From assembly GCA_900696505.1 (NCBI GenBank), contig CAADGJ010000026.1, forward strand, positions 1 through 34,674: a stretch of 34,674 nucleotides of DNA. The letters run 5' to 3'. The position numbers and the translations under genes are program-made. This DNA is from an uncultured Nitrosospira sp. (GTDB lineage Bacteria; Nitrospirota; Nitrospiria; Nitrospirales; Nitrospiraceae). This document shows positions 22,852-31,237 of this stretch, piece after piece; within the stretch, counting starts at the first letter, position 1, and each line of letters opens with the position of its first letter. The notes beneath the pieces were generated by a model. The model worked only from the letters and a program-made list of their open reading frames with translations, was not told the origin of the DNA and ran no database searches.

Positions 22852-23607
22852 TCAGGCCTTCCGCTGAAACCATGCGAGGAATTCGCGATTGCCTTTGCGG
22901 CCCTCGATCGGAGAATCCATGCGGCCTGCCGACTGCAAGCCGAGTTGCGCCGCACAAGACACCACCTTTTCCACCGTCGACTCTCGCAATGCGTCGTCCC
23001 GCACAATCCCTCCCCGGCCAACCAGTCCCTTCCCCACCTCAAATTGCGGCTTGATCAGCGTGATAATGGAACCGGACGCGGCAAGATGGGAAACGACCGC
23101 AGGCAATACAAGCGTGAGGGAAATGAATGAGACGTCGATCACGATCAGATCGATCGGCTCCGCGATGGCACCCGGCTCGAGGTACCGCACGTTGGTCCGC
23201 TCCATAAGAACCACTCGCGGATCCTGCCGAAGACGCCACTCAAATTGACCGTACCCCACATCGACGGCATACACACGGGTGGCGCCTCGCTGCAGCAGAC
23301 AATCGGTAAACCCTCCCGTCGAACATCCCACATCGAAACAGACCATTCCACTCGGATCGACCTGAAACTGATTCAGCGCGCCGGCCAGCTTTTCTCCTCC
23401 ACGCCCCACGTAGGGTGATCCGGGCCCGGTCACTTCAACCAGCGCACCCGGCATTGTCGGTTTCGCCGCCTTGTCGACGACGATGCCATCCACACGAACC
23501 AGCCCCGCCAGGATCAATCTGGCTGCATCCTCACGACTGGATACAAGCCCACGGCTGACCAGGGCACGATCCAGGCGTTCCCGTTCTGGTCGAGGTTTCT
23601 GAGTCAT
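22852..23607 (-). CDS. tlyA: TlyA-family RNA methyltransferase
   Basis: A 251-residue protein with an N-terminal S4 RNA-binding domain (RLDRALVSRGLVSSREDAARLILAGLVRVDG, about residues 10-40) and an FtsJ-like SAM methyltransferase domain (FDVGCSTGGFTDCLLQRGA, VYAVDVGYGQF, IDLIVIDVSFISL, LIKPQFEVGKG). TlyA enzymes 2'-O-methylate 16S and 23S rRNA; the older name haemolysin A is misleading. ATG 23607 fits the family start. No convincing ribosome-binding site precedes it, so it may depend on the preceding xseB, 64 bases away. The frame further upstream, into xseB, is not protein-like. Confidence 0.9.
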   Translation of the reverse strand: MTQKPRPERERLDRALVSRGLVSSREDAARLILAGLVRVDGIVVDKAAKPTMPGALVEVTGPGSPYVGRGGEKLAGALNQFQVDPSGMVCFDVGCSTGGFTDCLLQRGATRVYAVDVGYGQFEWRLRQDPRVVLMERTNVRYLEPGAIAEPIDLIVIDVSFISLTLVLPAVVSHLAASGSIITLIKPQFEVGKGLVGRGGIVRDDALRESTVEKVVSCAAQLGLQSAGRMDSPIEGRKGNREFLAWFQRKA

Positions 23608-23671
23608 ACGTGTGAGAGGAGGTTCGACGATGATGGGCAGGCCACATCGTGGCCCGCGTAGAGCCAAACGA

Positions 23672-23920
23672 CTACTGTGGGTTCTCCAACTCATCCTCAC
23701 CGGGAGAAAACGCTTGAATGCGCTTTTTGCCGTCTTTCTCTTGCACCAGAATCTCCACCTTCCGTTCGGCGTCCTCCAGCATCTTCAGACAGGTCTTCGA
23801 CAACCGAATGCCTTCCTCGAAAATCTTCAGTGAATCGTCGAGAGGAAGGTCTCCCTTTTCAAGTTCGGCGACGATCGTCTCCAATCTCGCCATCGCATAT
23901 TCGAATTTTACGGCAGCCAC
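23672..23920 (-). CDS. xseB: Exodeoxyribonuclease VII small subunit
   Basis: An 82-residue helical-hairpin protein typical of XseB: FEYAMARLETIVAELEKGDLPLDDSLKIFEEGIRLSKTCLKMLEDAERKVEIL. It binds XseA to form the exonuclease that degrades single-stranded DNA. The frame opens at TTG 23947, but GTG 23920 has AAGGGAG 5 bases upstream and gives the normal family length, so I choose it. The xseA stop is 59 bases upstream. Confidence 0.92.
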   Translation of the reverse strand: MAAVKFEYAMARLETIVAELEKGDLPLDDSLKIFEEGIRLSKTCLKMLEDAERKVEILVQEKDGKKRIQAFSPGEDELENPQ

Positions 23921-23979
23921 GACAACTCCCTTTTGCTCATCCGTCAATCAAAACATTATTGCCTGCGCTCCTGGTCGGG

Positions 23980-25338
23980 TCAAGATATCGACGAGGGCAT
24001 GACCTTCTCGACCTGACAAACCAATTGTCCTTCGGCGAGTGTCACCTCAACGGCCTCTCCGACTGTCACCTCGGAGGCCCGGCGCAAGACCTTCCGATTA
24101 GAAATCGTGTGAACGATGCTGAACCCGCGCTGTAAAATGGCTAACGGACTGAGCGCATCGAGCGCGGCCATCTGCATGGCCACCGACTGCCGCCTGGACA
24201 TGAGCCCGCGGCGAGCCTCCTGCTCTAAGCGCTTGCAGAGCTGAGGAATGACCACCAAGAACCGCTCAATCCGATTGCGCGGTCCCTGCGCAAGCAAGAG
24301 GTGTCGGCGCTCCACCAGTTCGCGCTGCAGCACCGTCAGCTGTGCGGTCAAGGCCCTCGTTAATCCATCCTGCAATTCATCGAGCCGCTGAGCCTGCGCC
24401 TGTATCCGGAACCGTGTCTCGCCCAACACGCTGAGCGATCGCTCAAACCGGTGCCGCTGCATCTGCAGCATGGTATCCACAAGGCGGCGCAAACGCCGGG
24501 CCAATTCATCCAACCGTTCCATGATCTCGGCCAATACGGGTACCACCGCCTCAGCCGCCGCAGAGGGCGTGGGAGCACGGTGGTCCGCGGCAAAGTCCGA
24601 GAGCGTCACATCGATTTCATGCCCCACAGCCGAGACCACCGGAACCCTGGATCGAGCAATGGCGCGAACCACCGCCTCTTCGTTGAACGCCCACAAATCT
24701 TCCGACGCGCCGCCGCCACGACCGACGATCAGCACCTCTACCTGCGGCATTTCACTCAAGACGTCTATCGCCTCGGCAATGGACGCCCCGGCGCCTTCGC
24801 CCTGAACAGGAACCGGGGCAATGAGAATATTGACGGTGGGGCAACGGCGGCGAAGCACGGCTACAATATCCCGAATCGCTGCACCGGTCAGCGAGGTGAC
24901 CACCCCGACCGTCGAAGGAAATGATGGCAACCTCCGTTTGCGCGCCTCATCGAACAATCCCTCCTGAGACAACCGCTCCTTGAGCTGCTCGAATGCCAGT
25001 TGAAACGCACCGACGCCCTTGGGGTCGAGCGAGTCGACAATCAATTGATACTCGCCACGGGGCTCGTAGACGGAGATGCGCCCGCGCGCAATGACAGACA
25101 AGCCTTCCTGCAAGGCAAACCGCAGCCGCAAGGCTCCGGACCGAAACAACACGCCGCGAAGTTGGCTCTGGCTATCTTTCAGCGTGAAGTAGAGGTGGCC
25201 GGAAGACGGCGCACGAAGATTCGAGATTTCGCCCTCGATCCAGACATCCTGAAATTGCTCTTCCAGAGACTCCCGGATGAGCCGCGTCACATCGGACACG
25301 GACAGCAGCAATGGCAGCGCAAGATTGTGCCCGGTCAT
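23980..25338 (-). CDS. xseA: Exodeoxyribonuclease VII large subunit
   Basis: A 452-residue protein with an N-terminal OB fold (residues about 10-105: LSVSDVTRLIRESLEEQFQDVWIEGEISN, GHLYFTLKDSQSQLRGVLF), the catalytic core (RLPSFPSTVGVVTSLTGAAIRDI, VLIVGRGGGASEDLWAFNEE, VVSAVGHEIDVTLSDFAADHRAPTPSAAAE) and a long C-terminal coiled coil that holds the small subunits. The enzyme degrades single-stranded DNA from both ends in repair and recombination. ATG 25338 is set by the family start; it lies 37 bases after the metallophosphoesterase stop. Confidence 0.96.
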   Translation of the reverse strand: MTGHNLALPLLLSVSDVTRLIRESLEEQFQDVWIEGEISNLRAPSSGHLYFTLKDSQSQLRGVLFRSGALRLRFALQEGLSVIARGRISVYEPRGEYQLIVDSLDPKGVGAFQLAFEQLKERLSQEGLFDEARKRRLPSFPSTVGVVTSLTGAAIRDIVAVLRRRCPTVNILIAPVPVQGEGAGASIAEAIDVLSEMPQVEVLIVGRGGGASEDLWAFNEEAVVRAIARSRVPVVSAVGHEIDVTLSDFAADHRAPTPSAAAEAVVPVLAEIMERLDELARRLRRLVDTMLQMQRHRFERSLSVLGETRFRIQAQAQRLDELQDGLTRALTAQLTVLQRELVERRHLLLAQGPRNRIERFLVVIPQLCKRLEQEARRGLMSRRQSVAMQMAALDALSPLAILQRGFSIVHTISNRKVLRRASEVTVGEAVEVTLAEGQLVCQVEKVMPSSIS

Positions 25339-25375
25339 GGCTCACCGAGCGGAAGGGAATAAGTCAGCGGACAGA

Positions 25376-26155
25376 TCAATCCATCACTCGGATACGTTCG
25401 ATCGACACCGCTTTGCCGAGGGTGGCATCCAGGTCAATGAGGACGGCGCAGAACACCGTCGGGCCCGACGCCACCTCAAACCGGCGCGGCATCCCCGTGA
25501 GAAACTTTTCAATCGCGAGCTCTTTTTTGATACCGATCACCGAATGTAACGGACCGGTCATGCCTATGTCGGTGATGTAGGCCGTTCCCTTGGGAAGAAT
25601 CTGCTCGTCCGCCGTCTGCACGTGCGTATGAGTTCCCGCCACCACCGTCACCAGCCCATCAAGGTAGTGTCCCATCGCCATCTTCTCAGACGAGGCTTCG
25701 GCATGCATATCAACCACGATGGCCGACACCTGCGACTTGAGTCGCTCGACTTCCCGTTTGGCAACTTGAAACGGGCAATCGATGGTCGGCATGAACGCCC
25801 GTCCCATGAGATGGAGAACCCCCAGCGACTCCCCGCCCGGCGTCGTGAAGATGTAACTACCTCGCCCGGGCACCCCCGCGGGATAGTTCGCAGGCCGCAG
25901 AAGACGCGGTTCCCGAGGAAACACGTCTAAAATTTCTTTCTTATCCCAGGCGTGATTCCCTGTGGTGATGACTGAAACCCCGAGGTCAAAGAGATCATCC
26001 ACCAGATCAGGCGTAATGCCGAATCCACCGGCCACGTTCTCGCCGTTGCCGACGACCACATCGATGGAATGATTGGCAATGAGCTTCGGTAGGAGGCGAG
26101 CCACGGACCGTCGTCCGGGCTCGCCCATGATATCTCCGATCATCAGGACTTTCAT
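25376..26155 (-). CDS. YmdB-type metallophosphoesterase (TIGR00282 family)
   Basis: A 259-residue metallophosphoesterase. The dimetal ligands are in MIGDIMGEPGR (Asp8), GNGENVAGG, TTGNHAWDKKE, VDMHAEASSEK and GTHTHVQTAD. The family includes B. subtilis YmdB, a 2',3'-cyclic nucleotide phosphodiesterase that affects biofilm and motility decisions. In Bacillus ymdB also lies next to rny, and the same pair is kept here, 10 bases apart. ATG 26155 starts exactly at MKVLMIGD. Confidence 0.94.
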   Translation of the reverse strand: MKVLMIGDIMGEPGRRSVARLLPKLIANHSIDVVVGNGENVAGGFGITPDLVDDLFDLGVSVITTGNHAWDKKEILDVFPREPRLLRPANYPAGVPGRGSYIFTTPGGESLGVLHLMGRAFMPTIDCPFQVAKREVERLKSQVSAIVVDMHAEASSEKMAMGHYLDGLVTVVAGTHTHVQTADEQILPKGTAYITDIGMTGPLHSVIGIKKELAIEKFLTGMPRRFEVASGPTVFCAVLIDLDATLGKAVSIERIRVMD

Positions 26156-26165
26156 ACGCTGTCGC

Positions 26166-27743
26166 TCACTTCGCAAAATCGACGAACCGGCTCTCCCGGA
26201 TCACCGTGACCTTGATTTGCCCCGGGTACGTCAGTTCCTGTTCGATTTTCTTGGCCAGATCCCGGGAGAGCTGGAAACATTCCGGATCCGAGAGATCTTC
26301 TTGCTTGACGATCACGCGAATTTCCCGTCCGGCCTGAATCGCATAGGCTTTCTGTACGCCCTTGTGAACGGTTGCCAGCGACTCTAGCTTTTCTAACCGC
26401 TTCACGTAGGACTCCAACGCTTCACGACGAGCGCCGGGACGCGCCGCCGAGAGCGCTTCCGCCGCCGCGACCAGCACGGTCTCGGGGCAAATAGGCTCCA
26501 CCTGCTCATGGTGCGCCGCAATGGCATTGACCACCTTGGCGTTTTCGCCGTATTTCTTGGCGATCTCTGCGCCGAGCATGGCATGCGGCCCCTCTTCCTC
26601 GTGACTCACCGCTTTGCCGATATCGTGCAACAGCGCCCCTCGCTTAGCGAGTTTCACGTCGAGTTTCAACTCGGAGGCCATGATCCCGCAAATGTAGGCC
26701 GCCTCCCGCGCATGGTACAAATTGTTCTGTCCGTAGCTCGTTCGATATTTGAGCCGTCCCAGCACCTTGACCAACTCGGGATGGAAATCCGACAAGCCGA
26801 CTTCGAAGATGACCTTTTCCGCCTCTTCGATCATCAGCTTCTCGATATCGACCTTTACTTTTTCGACGATTTCCTCAATGCGGGTCGGATGAATCCGGCC
26901 ATCGTGCATGAGCCGCTCGAGCGACACCTTGGCAATTTCGCGGCGAAGGGGGTCGAAGCCCGAGATAATCACGGCTTCAGGCGTTTCATCGATAATGAGA
27001 TCGATACCCGTGGCCGCCTCGATAGCGCGAATGTTTCGCCCTTCACGGCCGATAATCCGGCCCTTCATGGCATCATTGGCGATCGGCACCACCGAAATCG
27101 TGGCCTCGTTCACATAATCACGGGTCACGCGCTGAATTGAAGAGGCGATGATCTCCCGCGCTTCACGATCCGCGTTTTCTTTCGCTTCCTCGAGCAACCG
27201 CTTGGCTAAACCAGCAGCCTCCAAGCGAGCCTGACTATCCATCTCCTGAATCAATTGCCGCTTGGCTTCTTCGGCAGTGAGTCCGGCCACCCGCTCCAAC
27301 GCCTCGCGATGCTGCTTGAGCGCCTGTGCACAGGCTGCATCTTTCTGCGAGAGCACCTCTTCCCGCTTCAGGAGATCCTGCTCCCGCTTGAGCACATCCT
27401 GATCACGCTTCTCAAGCAGGCTGACTTTCCTGTCCAGCCCCTCTTCGCGCTGAGACACCCGCCGCTCCACATTCGAGACCTCGGCAAGCTTCGCTTTTTG
27501 TTCCTTTTCCAGCTCGATTCGTGCTTGAAACACGAGGTCCTTGGCTTCAAGCTTGGCCTCTTTCACGAGGTTTTCGGCTTCACGCTGGGCCGACTGCACG
27601 ATCTGCGTGGACTGGTCCTCAGCCTCGGCCCGTCGTGTAATGGCAGACCGGCGACGCAACACTTCATACAGACCGGCGCCCAAGACCGCTCCAAGTAACC
27701 CGATAAAAATGTACGCTACAACGCTGAGAGAAATGGGAACCAC
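26166..27743 (-). CDS. rny: Ribonuclease Y
   Basis: A 525-residue membrane-anchored endoribonuclease: an N-terminal transmembrane helix (residues 6-28), a long coiled coil (about 35-200), a KH RNA-binding domain (EGRNIRAIEAATGIDLIIDETPEAVIISGFDP) and an HD domain with HDIGKAVSHEEEGPHAMLG. It starts mRNA decay. The start is unusual: the only upstream candidate is GTG 27743, directly fused to the ribosome-binding site GGGAGG, while an ATT at 27734 lies 8 bases from that site. I report the GTG. The next gene (ymdB-like) follows by 10 bases. Confidence 0.95.
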   Translation of the reverse strand: MVPISLSVVAYIFIGLLGAVLGAGLYEVLRRRSAITRRAEAEDQSTQIVQSAQREAENLVKEAKLEAKDLVFQARIELEKEQKAKLAEVSNVERRVSQREEGLDRKVSLLEKRDQDVLKREQDLLKREEVLSQKDAACAQALKQHREALERVAGLTAEEAKRQLIQEMDSQARLEAAGLAKRLLEEAKENADREAREIIASSIQRVTRDYVNEATISVVPIANDAMKGRIIGREGRNIRAIEAATGIDLIIDETPEAVIISGFDPLRREIAKVSLERLMHDGRIHPTRIEEIVEKVKVDIEKLMIEEAEKVIFEVGLSDFHPELVKVLGRLKYRTSYGQNNLYHAREAAYICGIMASELKLDVKLAKRGALLHDIGKAVSHEEEGPHAMLGAEIAKKYGENAKVVNAIAAHHEQVEPICPETVLVAAAEALSAARPGARREALESYVKRLEKLESLATVHKGVQKAYAIQAGREIRVIVKQEDLSDPECFQLSRDLAKKIEQELTYPGQIKVTVIRESRFVDFAK

Positions 27744-27881
27744 CTCCCTTACGGCAGTGGGACAGGCACACTGTCACCCTGCAAATAATCGCAGCCAGTG
27801 GTAAAGGGAGCAGGAAGCGAAGGAATAGCTGGACGGGAAGGAACCTGACTACTTGAGCCAGTGGAACACGAAGTGCGGAAT
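27744..27881 (-). other. Leader region of rny
   Basis: Between the candidate 6S RNA and rny no gene is seen. It contains a hairpin at 27759-27779: GGGACAG and CTGTCACCC pair with one bulged base around a GCACA loop. It stands 16 bases before the rny start and may affect its translation. Confidence 0.35.
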
Positions 27882-28047
27882 CGCCGTTGCTAGTCCAAGT
27901 AGAGGCGTGGTCGGCCTCGACCGAGATCGTTTCTTACGTCAGCTCGCGCACGAACAGAGCCGAGCCGCCTTGTTCGAACTGTTGCATATTCAAGCCACGG
28001 GGAATGTCCCCAGATCCTGGTGAGCCTCTGGTTCTCCAACATCGGCG
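27882..28047 (-). ncRNA. ssrS: Candidate 6S RNA
   Basis: The minus strand folds like 6S RNA. Closing stem: CGCCG (28047-28043) with CGGCG (27886-27882), then AGAGGC (28029-28024) with GCCTCT (27906-27901). A large internal bubble follows, whose 3' side carries the hairpin GGTCG-AGGC-CGACC (27922-27909). The terminal hairpin is a 10-position stem CGAACAAGGC / GCTCTGTTCG (27976-27951) with one mismatch, set on CAGTT / AGCTG. The 5' side of the bubble, TCCCCGTGGCTTGAATATGC, resembles the E. coli segment around the pRNA start. Downstream of zapA is also where ssrS lies in many proteobacteria. Ends are approximate. 6S RNA binds housekeeping RNA polymerase as a promoter mimic. Confidence 0.65.
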
Positions 28048-28153
28048 TTGGTTGATGACACACCTGTCGCACGGGCACATAGGGCCGAGCCCCCTGACTC
28101 ATCCATGCAATCACGACCACACTGAACAGCAGCACAAAAACCAGCGATTCCAT
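27890..28153 (-). CDS. Doubtful small membrane protein overlapping the candidate 6S RNA
   Basis: An open frame of 87 residues from ATG 28153. The first 33 residues, MESLVFVLLFSVVVIAW then SQGARPYVPV, look like a genuine single-helix membrane protein with normal codon use. The remaining 50 residues are rich in Arg and coincide with the 6S-like RNA, so they look like translated structure. There is only a weak ribosome-binding site. It may be a real short protein whose true end differs, or chance. Confidence 0.3.
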   Translation of the reverse strand: MESLVFVLLFSVVVIAWMSQGARPYVPVRQVCHQPTPMLENQRLTRIWGHSPWLEYATVRTRRLGSVRARADVRNDLGRGRPRLYLD

Positions 28154-28223
28154 ATGTTTAGAGCTCAAATACCGTCGTCAGATTTTCCGTCCTTATTCGA
28201 AGCGTCCTTTCCTCTCCTGCTCT

Positions 28224-28243
28224 TGTTGACCCTCAGGTCAACA
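28224..28243. promoter_or_regulatory. Perfect stem-loop between zapA and the 6S candidate
   Basis: TGTTGACC (28224-28231), CTCA loop, GGTCAACA (28236-28243): a perfect 8-bp inverted repeat about 50 bases after the zapA stop. There is no T-run. It could be a processing stem, a weak terminator or a binding site. Confidence 0.4.
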
Positions 28244-28290
28244 CAACGAAGAAACGATAACAAAGGAGTGCAGTGAAAGCAAGGTGAAAC

Positions 28291-28587
28291 TCAACGCGAC
28301 AAGATGGACGGCATCTGTTGATCGATCGACTCCATGAGGGAGGCTACGCGGCGGTCGGCATCGGCTTCATCCTGCCGAAACCTCCGCTCCGATTCCATTA
28401 ACTCATGGGCAAGATTAAAGGCGGCAAGCACGGCCAATTTGGCCGGGGTGGCCGACCGCATACCGGCCGCCACCTGTTTCATTTGTTTATCAACAATCTC
28501 GGCGAGTTGCTTCACGTAGGATTCGTCGGCCTCACCATTCACGGTATACCGCTGGCCATAGATCTCCACGTCAATGGTTTTAGTCAA
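28291..28587 (-). CDS. zapA: Cell division protein ZapA
   Basis: A 98-residue protein: TIDVEIYGQRYTVNGEADESYVKQLAEIVDKQMKQVA is the ZapA N-terminal domain, followed by a long coiled coil (KLAVLAAFNLAHELMESERRFRQDE). ZapA cross-links FtsZ filaments at the division ring. The start is TTG 28587: it has AAGGAGG 6 bases upstream, and no ATG fits the family start. It overlaps the end of the zapB-like gene by 8 bases. Confidence 0.93.
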   Translation of the reverse strand: MTKTIDVEIYGQRYTVNGEADESYVKQLAEIVDKQMKQVAAGMRSATPAKLAVLAAFNLAHELMESERRFRQDEADADRRVASLMESIDQQMPSILSR

Positions 28588-28834
28588 ACGCCACCTCCTT
28601 GGGTTCATCCAGGCACTCCAGCAAATCAATTTCGCCGAGCACCTTTTCGATCCGGGACCGGATATCGAGACGTTCCTGCTCCCAGCGCCGGTTTTCATCA
28701 TCGCGCACCGCGACCCGCTCACGCGCCAGGCGAAGCTCGTCCTCCAACGACGTGTTCTTCCGCTTGAGATCCTGCACCAGCTTCACGAGATCACGAATTC
28801 GAATTTCCAGCGCATCGAGACGATCTAAAGTCAT
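28580..28834 (-). CDS. zapB: ZapB-like coiled-coil division protein
   Basis: An 84-residue protein that is almost entirely a coiled coil: LDALEIRIRDLVKLVQDLKRKNTSLEDELRLARERVAVRDDENRRWEQERLDIRSRIEKVLGEID, with heptads throughout. Short proteins of this kind next to zapA are usually ZapB or functional analogues that link the Z ring to ZapA. GAGG lies 7 bases before ATG 28834. It is the first gene of the long minus-strand cluster and follows a strong promoter. Confidence 0.82.
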   Translation of the reverse strand: MTLDRLDALEIRIRDLVKLVQDLKRKNTSLEDELRLARERVAVRDDENRRWEQERLDIRSRIEKVLGEIDLLECLDEPKEVAFD

Positions 28835-28885
28835 GGTATTTCCTCATTCAAAGTGATGGTCACACACGGTGGTTAATGGGGGCGA

Positions 28886-28914
28886 AATATAGAAAGTTCA
28901 TGCCCCCTTGTCAA
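28886..28914 (-). promoter_or_regulatory. Strong promoter of the zapB-zapA-rny cluster
   Basis: On the minus strand TTGACA (28914-28909), 17 bases, TATATT (28891-28886). A GGGGGC / GCCCCC inverted repeat (28878-28883 and 28902-28907) brackets the -10 box, reaching into the spacer on one side and the transcription start on the other, so a repressor or a DNA structure could act here. Confidence 0.75.
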
Positions 28915-28928
28915 GAAAACCGGTCTCA

Positions 28929-31163
28929 TCATGACGCGCCGTGGAGCCGACGATATTCTCCGTAACTGCGCAAGACCCGCTTCACATACAATCGCGTTTC
29001 CTGGTACGGAATGAGCTCCACGAACTCGTCTTGATCACGTCCCCGATGTACAGCGATCCAATTGTTCACGGCAATCGGGCCGGCATTGTAGGCCGCGACC
29101 GCATGGGCAAGATTGCCGCTGTACTGCTCAATCAATTGCCCCAGATACCGCACTCCGAGGCGGATATTCGTCTCCTGGTCAAACAAGTCTTCCCGGCCGA
29201 CCGTCGGGAATCCGTACCGTTGCGCGACTGCATTGGCTGTCACCGGCATGAGCTGCATCAAGCCAACCGCCCCCACCACTGAGACCGCCTTTTCATCGTA
29301 TTGGCTTTCCTCCCGGATGATAGCGGCTGCGAGATAGGGATCGACGCCGGTCACGCCCTGGGCGGCGATCGTTGGAACGAGGCCAGTGGGATAGGCGATA
29401 GTCCATAGGGCCGGTGCCGTCGGCAAGCCACTTCGCTCTAACTTTTCACGAAAATGCACTTTCGCTACCCGTAAGGCCGGATGATACGCCCCCACTTCAC
29501 TGAGCATCGTTGAAAAGGCTAGCAGCACATCCTGATCGCGACTGTACTGCTCGGTCAATGCTCCCAGCTCCCGCGCCGCGTCCTGGGCAAACCCCAGGAT
29601 TTTAAGCTCGATTCCCCGCTGATACACCGCGTGCTTTTCGATTTCGGGACGCCGATTTTCCGGCAACCGTTCGATCTCTTCCCCGACCGGCCGTTCAACC
29701 GATCCCACTGCCGGCTGGTTCGCCGGTATCGACGTTCGTCGCGCAGCGAGCTGGCAATAATAACTATAGGCATGGCGCTGACAGACCCGCGCGTATTGGT
29801 CTCCGACGTTCGCGTTCTTCCCATGCTCCTCGGCCCTCGCTGCCCAATACATCGCCTGAGGTTCAAAGCCATTGACGTGCAACTCCACAACGGCACGGAA
29901 GGTCTCCGCGGCATCCTTATACCGGGCGGTCCGATATTGCGCCCACCCGGCCCGCCAGAGCCCTTCAGCCCGTTGGCTGGCCGAATCCCCCAGCTTCGCG
30001 ACCTGCCGGAACATGCCGATCGCCTCATCGAACTTGCCCTGATCCTCCAACCACACGCCGGCAAACAGATGCACCATCGCTCGTTGGTCACCGGCCAGAG
30101 GACCCTGAGCCGCCGATCGGGCCAATTCGATGAGTTTGTCGCCAAGACTTTGTCGCAAATACACCCGGGCCAACCATACCGTGGCTTCCGCTGATTCCTG
30201 CACTCGGTCGGCCACGAGACCGCGGAATGTTTCACGGGCCTGGTCATATTGTTTGAGCCGAACATAGGCGACTCCCAACTTGAGGCGAGCCTCATGCCGG
30301 CGGGCATGCCCGGGAGCCAGCGAGAGAAACCGCCGCAACTCCTCCACGGCCTCGGCTTGCATCGAGAGTCCAAGAAATGCCTGCGCTCGAATCAAATATT
30401 CCTCGGCAGTCGGCAGCCAAGACTCTCCCCCTAGACCGCCCTCCAATCGCGTTTTCGCGTCGCGGGCTTCCGGTGACTGGGGATAACGGAGCCAGAGCTG
30501 TTTCAGCGCCGTGCGGGCCTCCGGCAGCCGGTTCTCGCGAAGATGACAGTCCGCCTGGTGGGATAAGGCCATCGGAGCCGCCTGATCCTTATCCGCTAGC
30601 GCCACGGCGCGTTCCAACCAATCAACGGCGCGGAAACATACATTCGCGCTATACCAGGCCTCTCCGGTGCGATAGGCCGCCTTCGCGATCAGGTTTGAAT
30701 CGGGCACGATCTTGGGAATCGTTTCCAGCAGTTCGGCCGCTTGGATCGGTTCGTTCTGTTTCGACAACGACTCCGCAATCCAGAGACGAAAATAATCGTC
30801 GATCACGGGCAATTCCGGCTGAGCGGCCCGGAGAAGTTTGGTGGCCTCCGCCGGTTCTCGCTCGATGAGCAGGACGCCCAACACGACCCGAGCTCGTGGA
30901 GCCCATGGAGTCGCCGGAAACAACTCCATCACGGATCGCAGTTGGTCGATTTTGAGCGCCGTCGCCTGCTCCCGCTGGGCGGGGGAACCGGTTCGATCAT
31001 TGACGGCGAGGGCGGAACGAAAGCAATCTTCAGCGGAGACACAGAGAGAAGGAAGCACCGGCAACGGACGAGGGGACTCCGCTGTCGCCGTCAAGAATAC
31101 ACTCGACAGAAAAAGACACACGGCGAATGCCGCTACACTGGTCCGCCAAGGAAGTCCGCGCAC
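28929..31163 (-). CDS. Soluble lytic transglycosylase-like protein with TPR-type repeats
   Basis: A 744-residue exported protein. After a signal peptide (SVAAFAVCLFLSSVFLTATA) comes a long alpha-superhelical region of TPR/Sel1-like repeats (AEEYLIRAQAFLGLSMQAEAVEELRRFL, RYKDAAETFRAVVEL), then a C-terminal SLT domain with the catalytic Glu in IIREESQYDEKAVS, GAVGLMQLMPVTA and AYNAGP. It cleaves peptidoglycan, releasing 1,6-anhydromuropeptides, as Slt70 does. Start choice: ATG 31274 would overlap rlmN, and ATG 31196 lies inside a TATAAT box (31200-31195), so GTG 31163, with AGGGG 4 bases upstream and an ideal signal peptide, is preferred. Earlier starts remain possible. Confidence 0.9.
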   Translation of the reverse strand: MRGLPWRTSVAAFAVCLFLSSVFLTATAESPRPLPVLPSLCVSAEDCFRSALAVNDRTGSPAQREQATALKIDQLRSVMELFPATPWAPRARVVLGVLLIEREPAEATKLLRAAQPELPVIDDYFRLWIAESLSKQNEPIQAAELLETIPKIVPDSNLIAKAAYRTGEAWYSANVCFRAVDWLERAVALADKDQAAPMALSHQADCHLRENRLPEARTALKQLWLRYPQSPEARDAKTRLEGGLGGESWLPTAEEYLIRAQAFLGLSMQAEAVEELRRFLSLAPGHARRHEARLKLGVAYVRLKQYDQARETFRGLVADRVQESAEATVWLARVYLRQSLGDKLIELARSAAQGPLAGDQRAMVHLFAGVWLEDQGKFDEAIGMFRQVAKLGDSASQRAEGLWRAGWAQYRTARYKDAAETFRAVVELHVNGFEPQAMYWAARAEEHGKNANVGDQYARVCQRHAYSYYCQLAARRTSIPANQPAVGSVERPVGEEIERLPENRRPEIEKHAVYQRGIELKILGFAQDAARELGALTEQYSRDQDVLLAFSTMLSEVGAYHPALRVAKVHFREKLERSGLPTAPALWTIAYPTGLVPTIAAQGVTGVDPYLAAAIIREESQYDEKAVSVVGAVGLMQLMPVTANAVAQRYGFPTVGREDLFDQETNIRLGVRYLGQLIEQYSGNLAHAVAAYNAGPIAVNNWIAVHRGRDQDEFVELIPYQETRLYVKRVLRSYGEYRRLHGAS

Positions 31164-31237
31164 AATGCCCCTGAGCAGAAGGTGAACCGACACCATTATA
31201 GCGTAACGCCGTATAAACGCGACCAGGTTCGCCTTGC

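Noticed and set aside
27796-27870. Direct repeat of CCACTGGCT in the rny leader
   Set aside because: Two nine-base copies about 65 bases apart with no conserved flanks are not enough to claim a repeat element.
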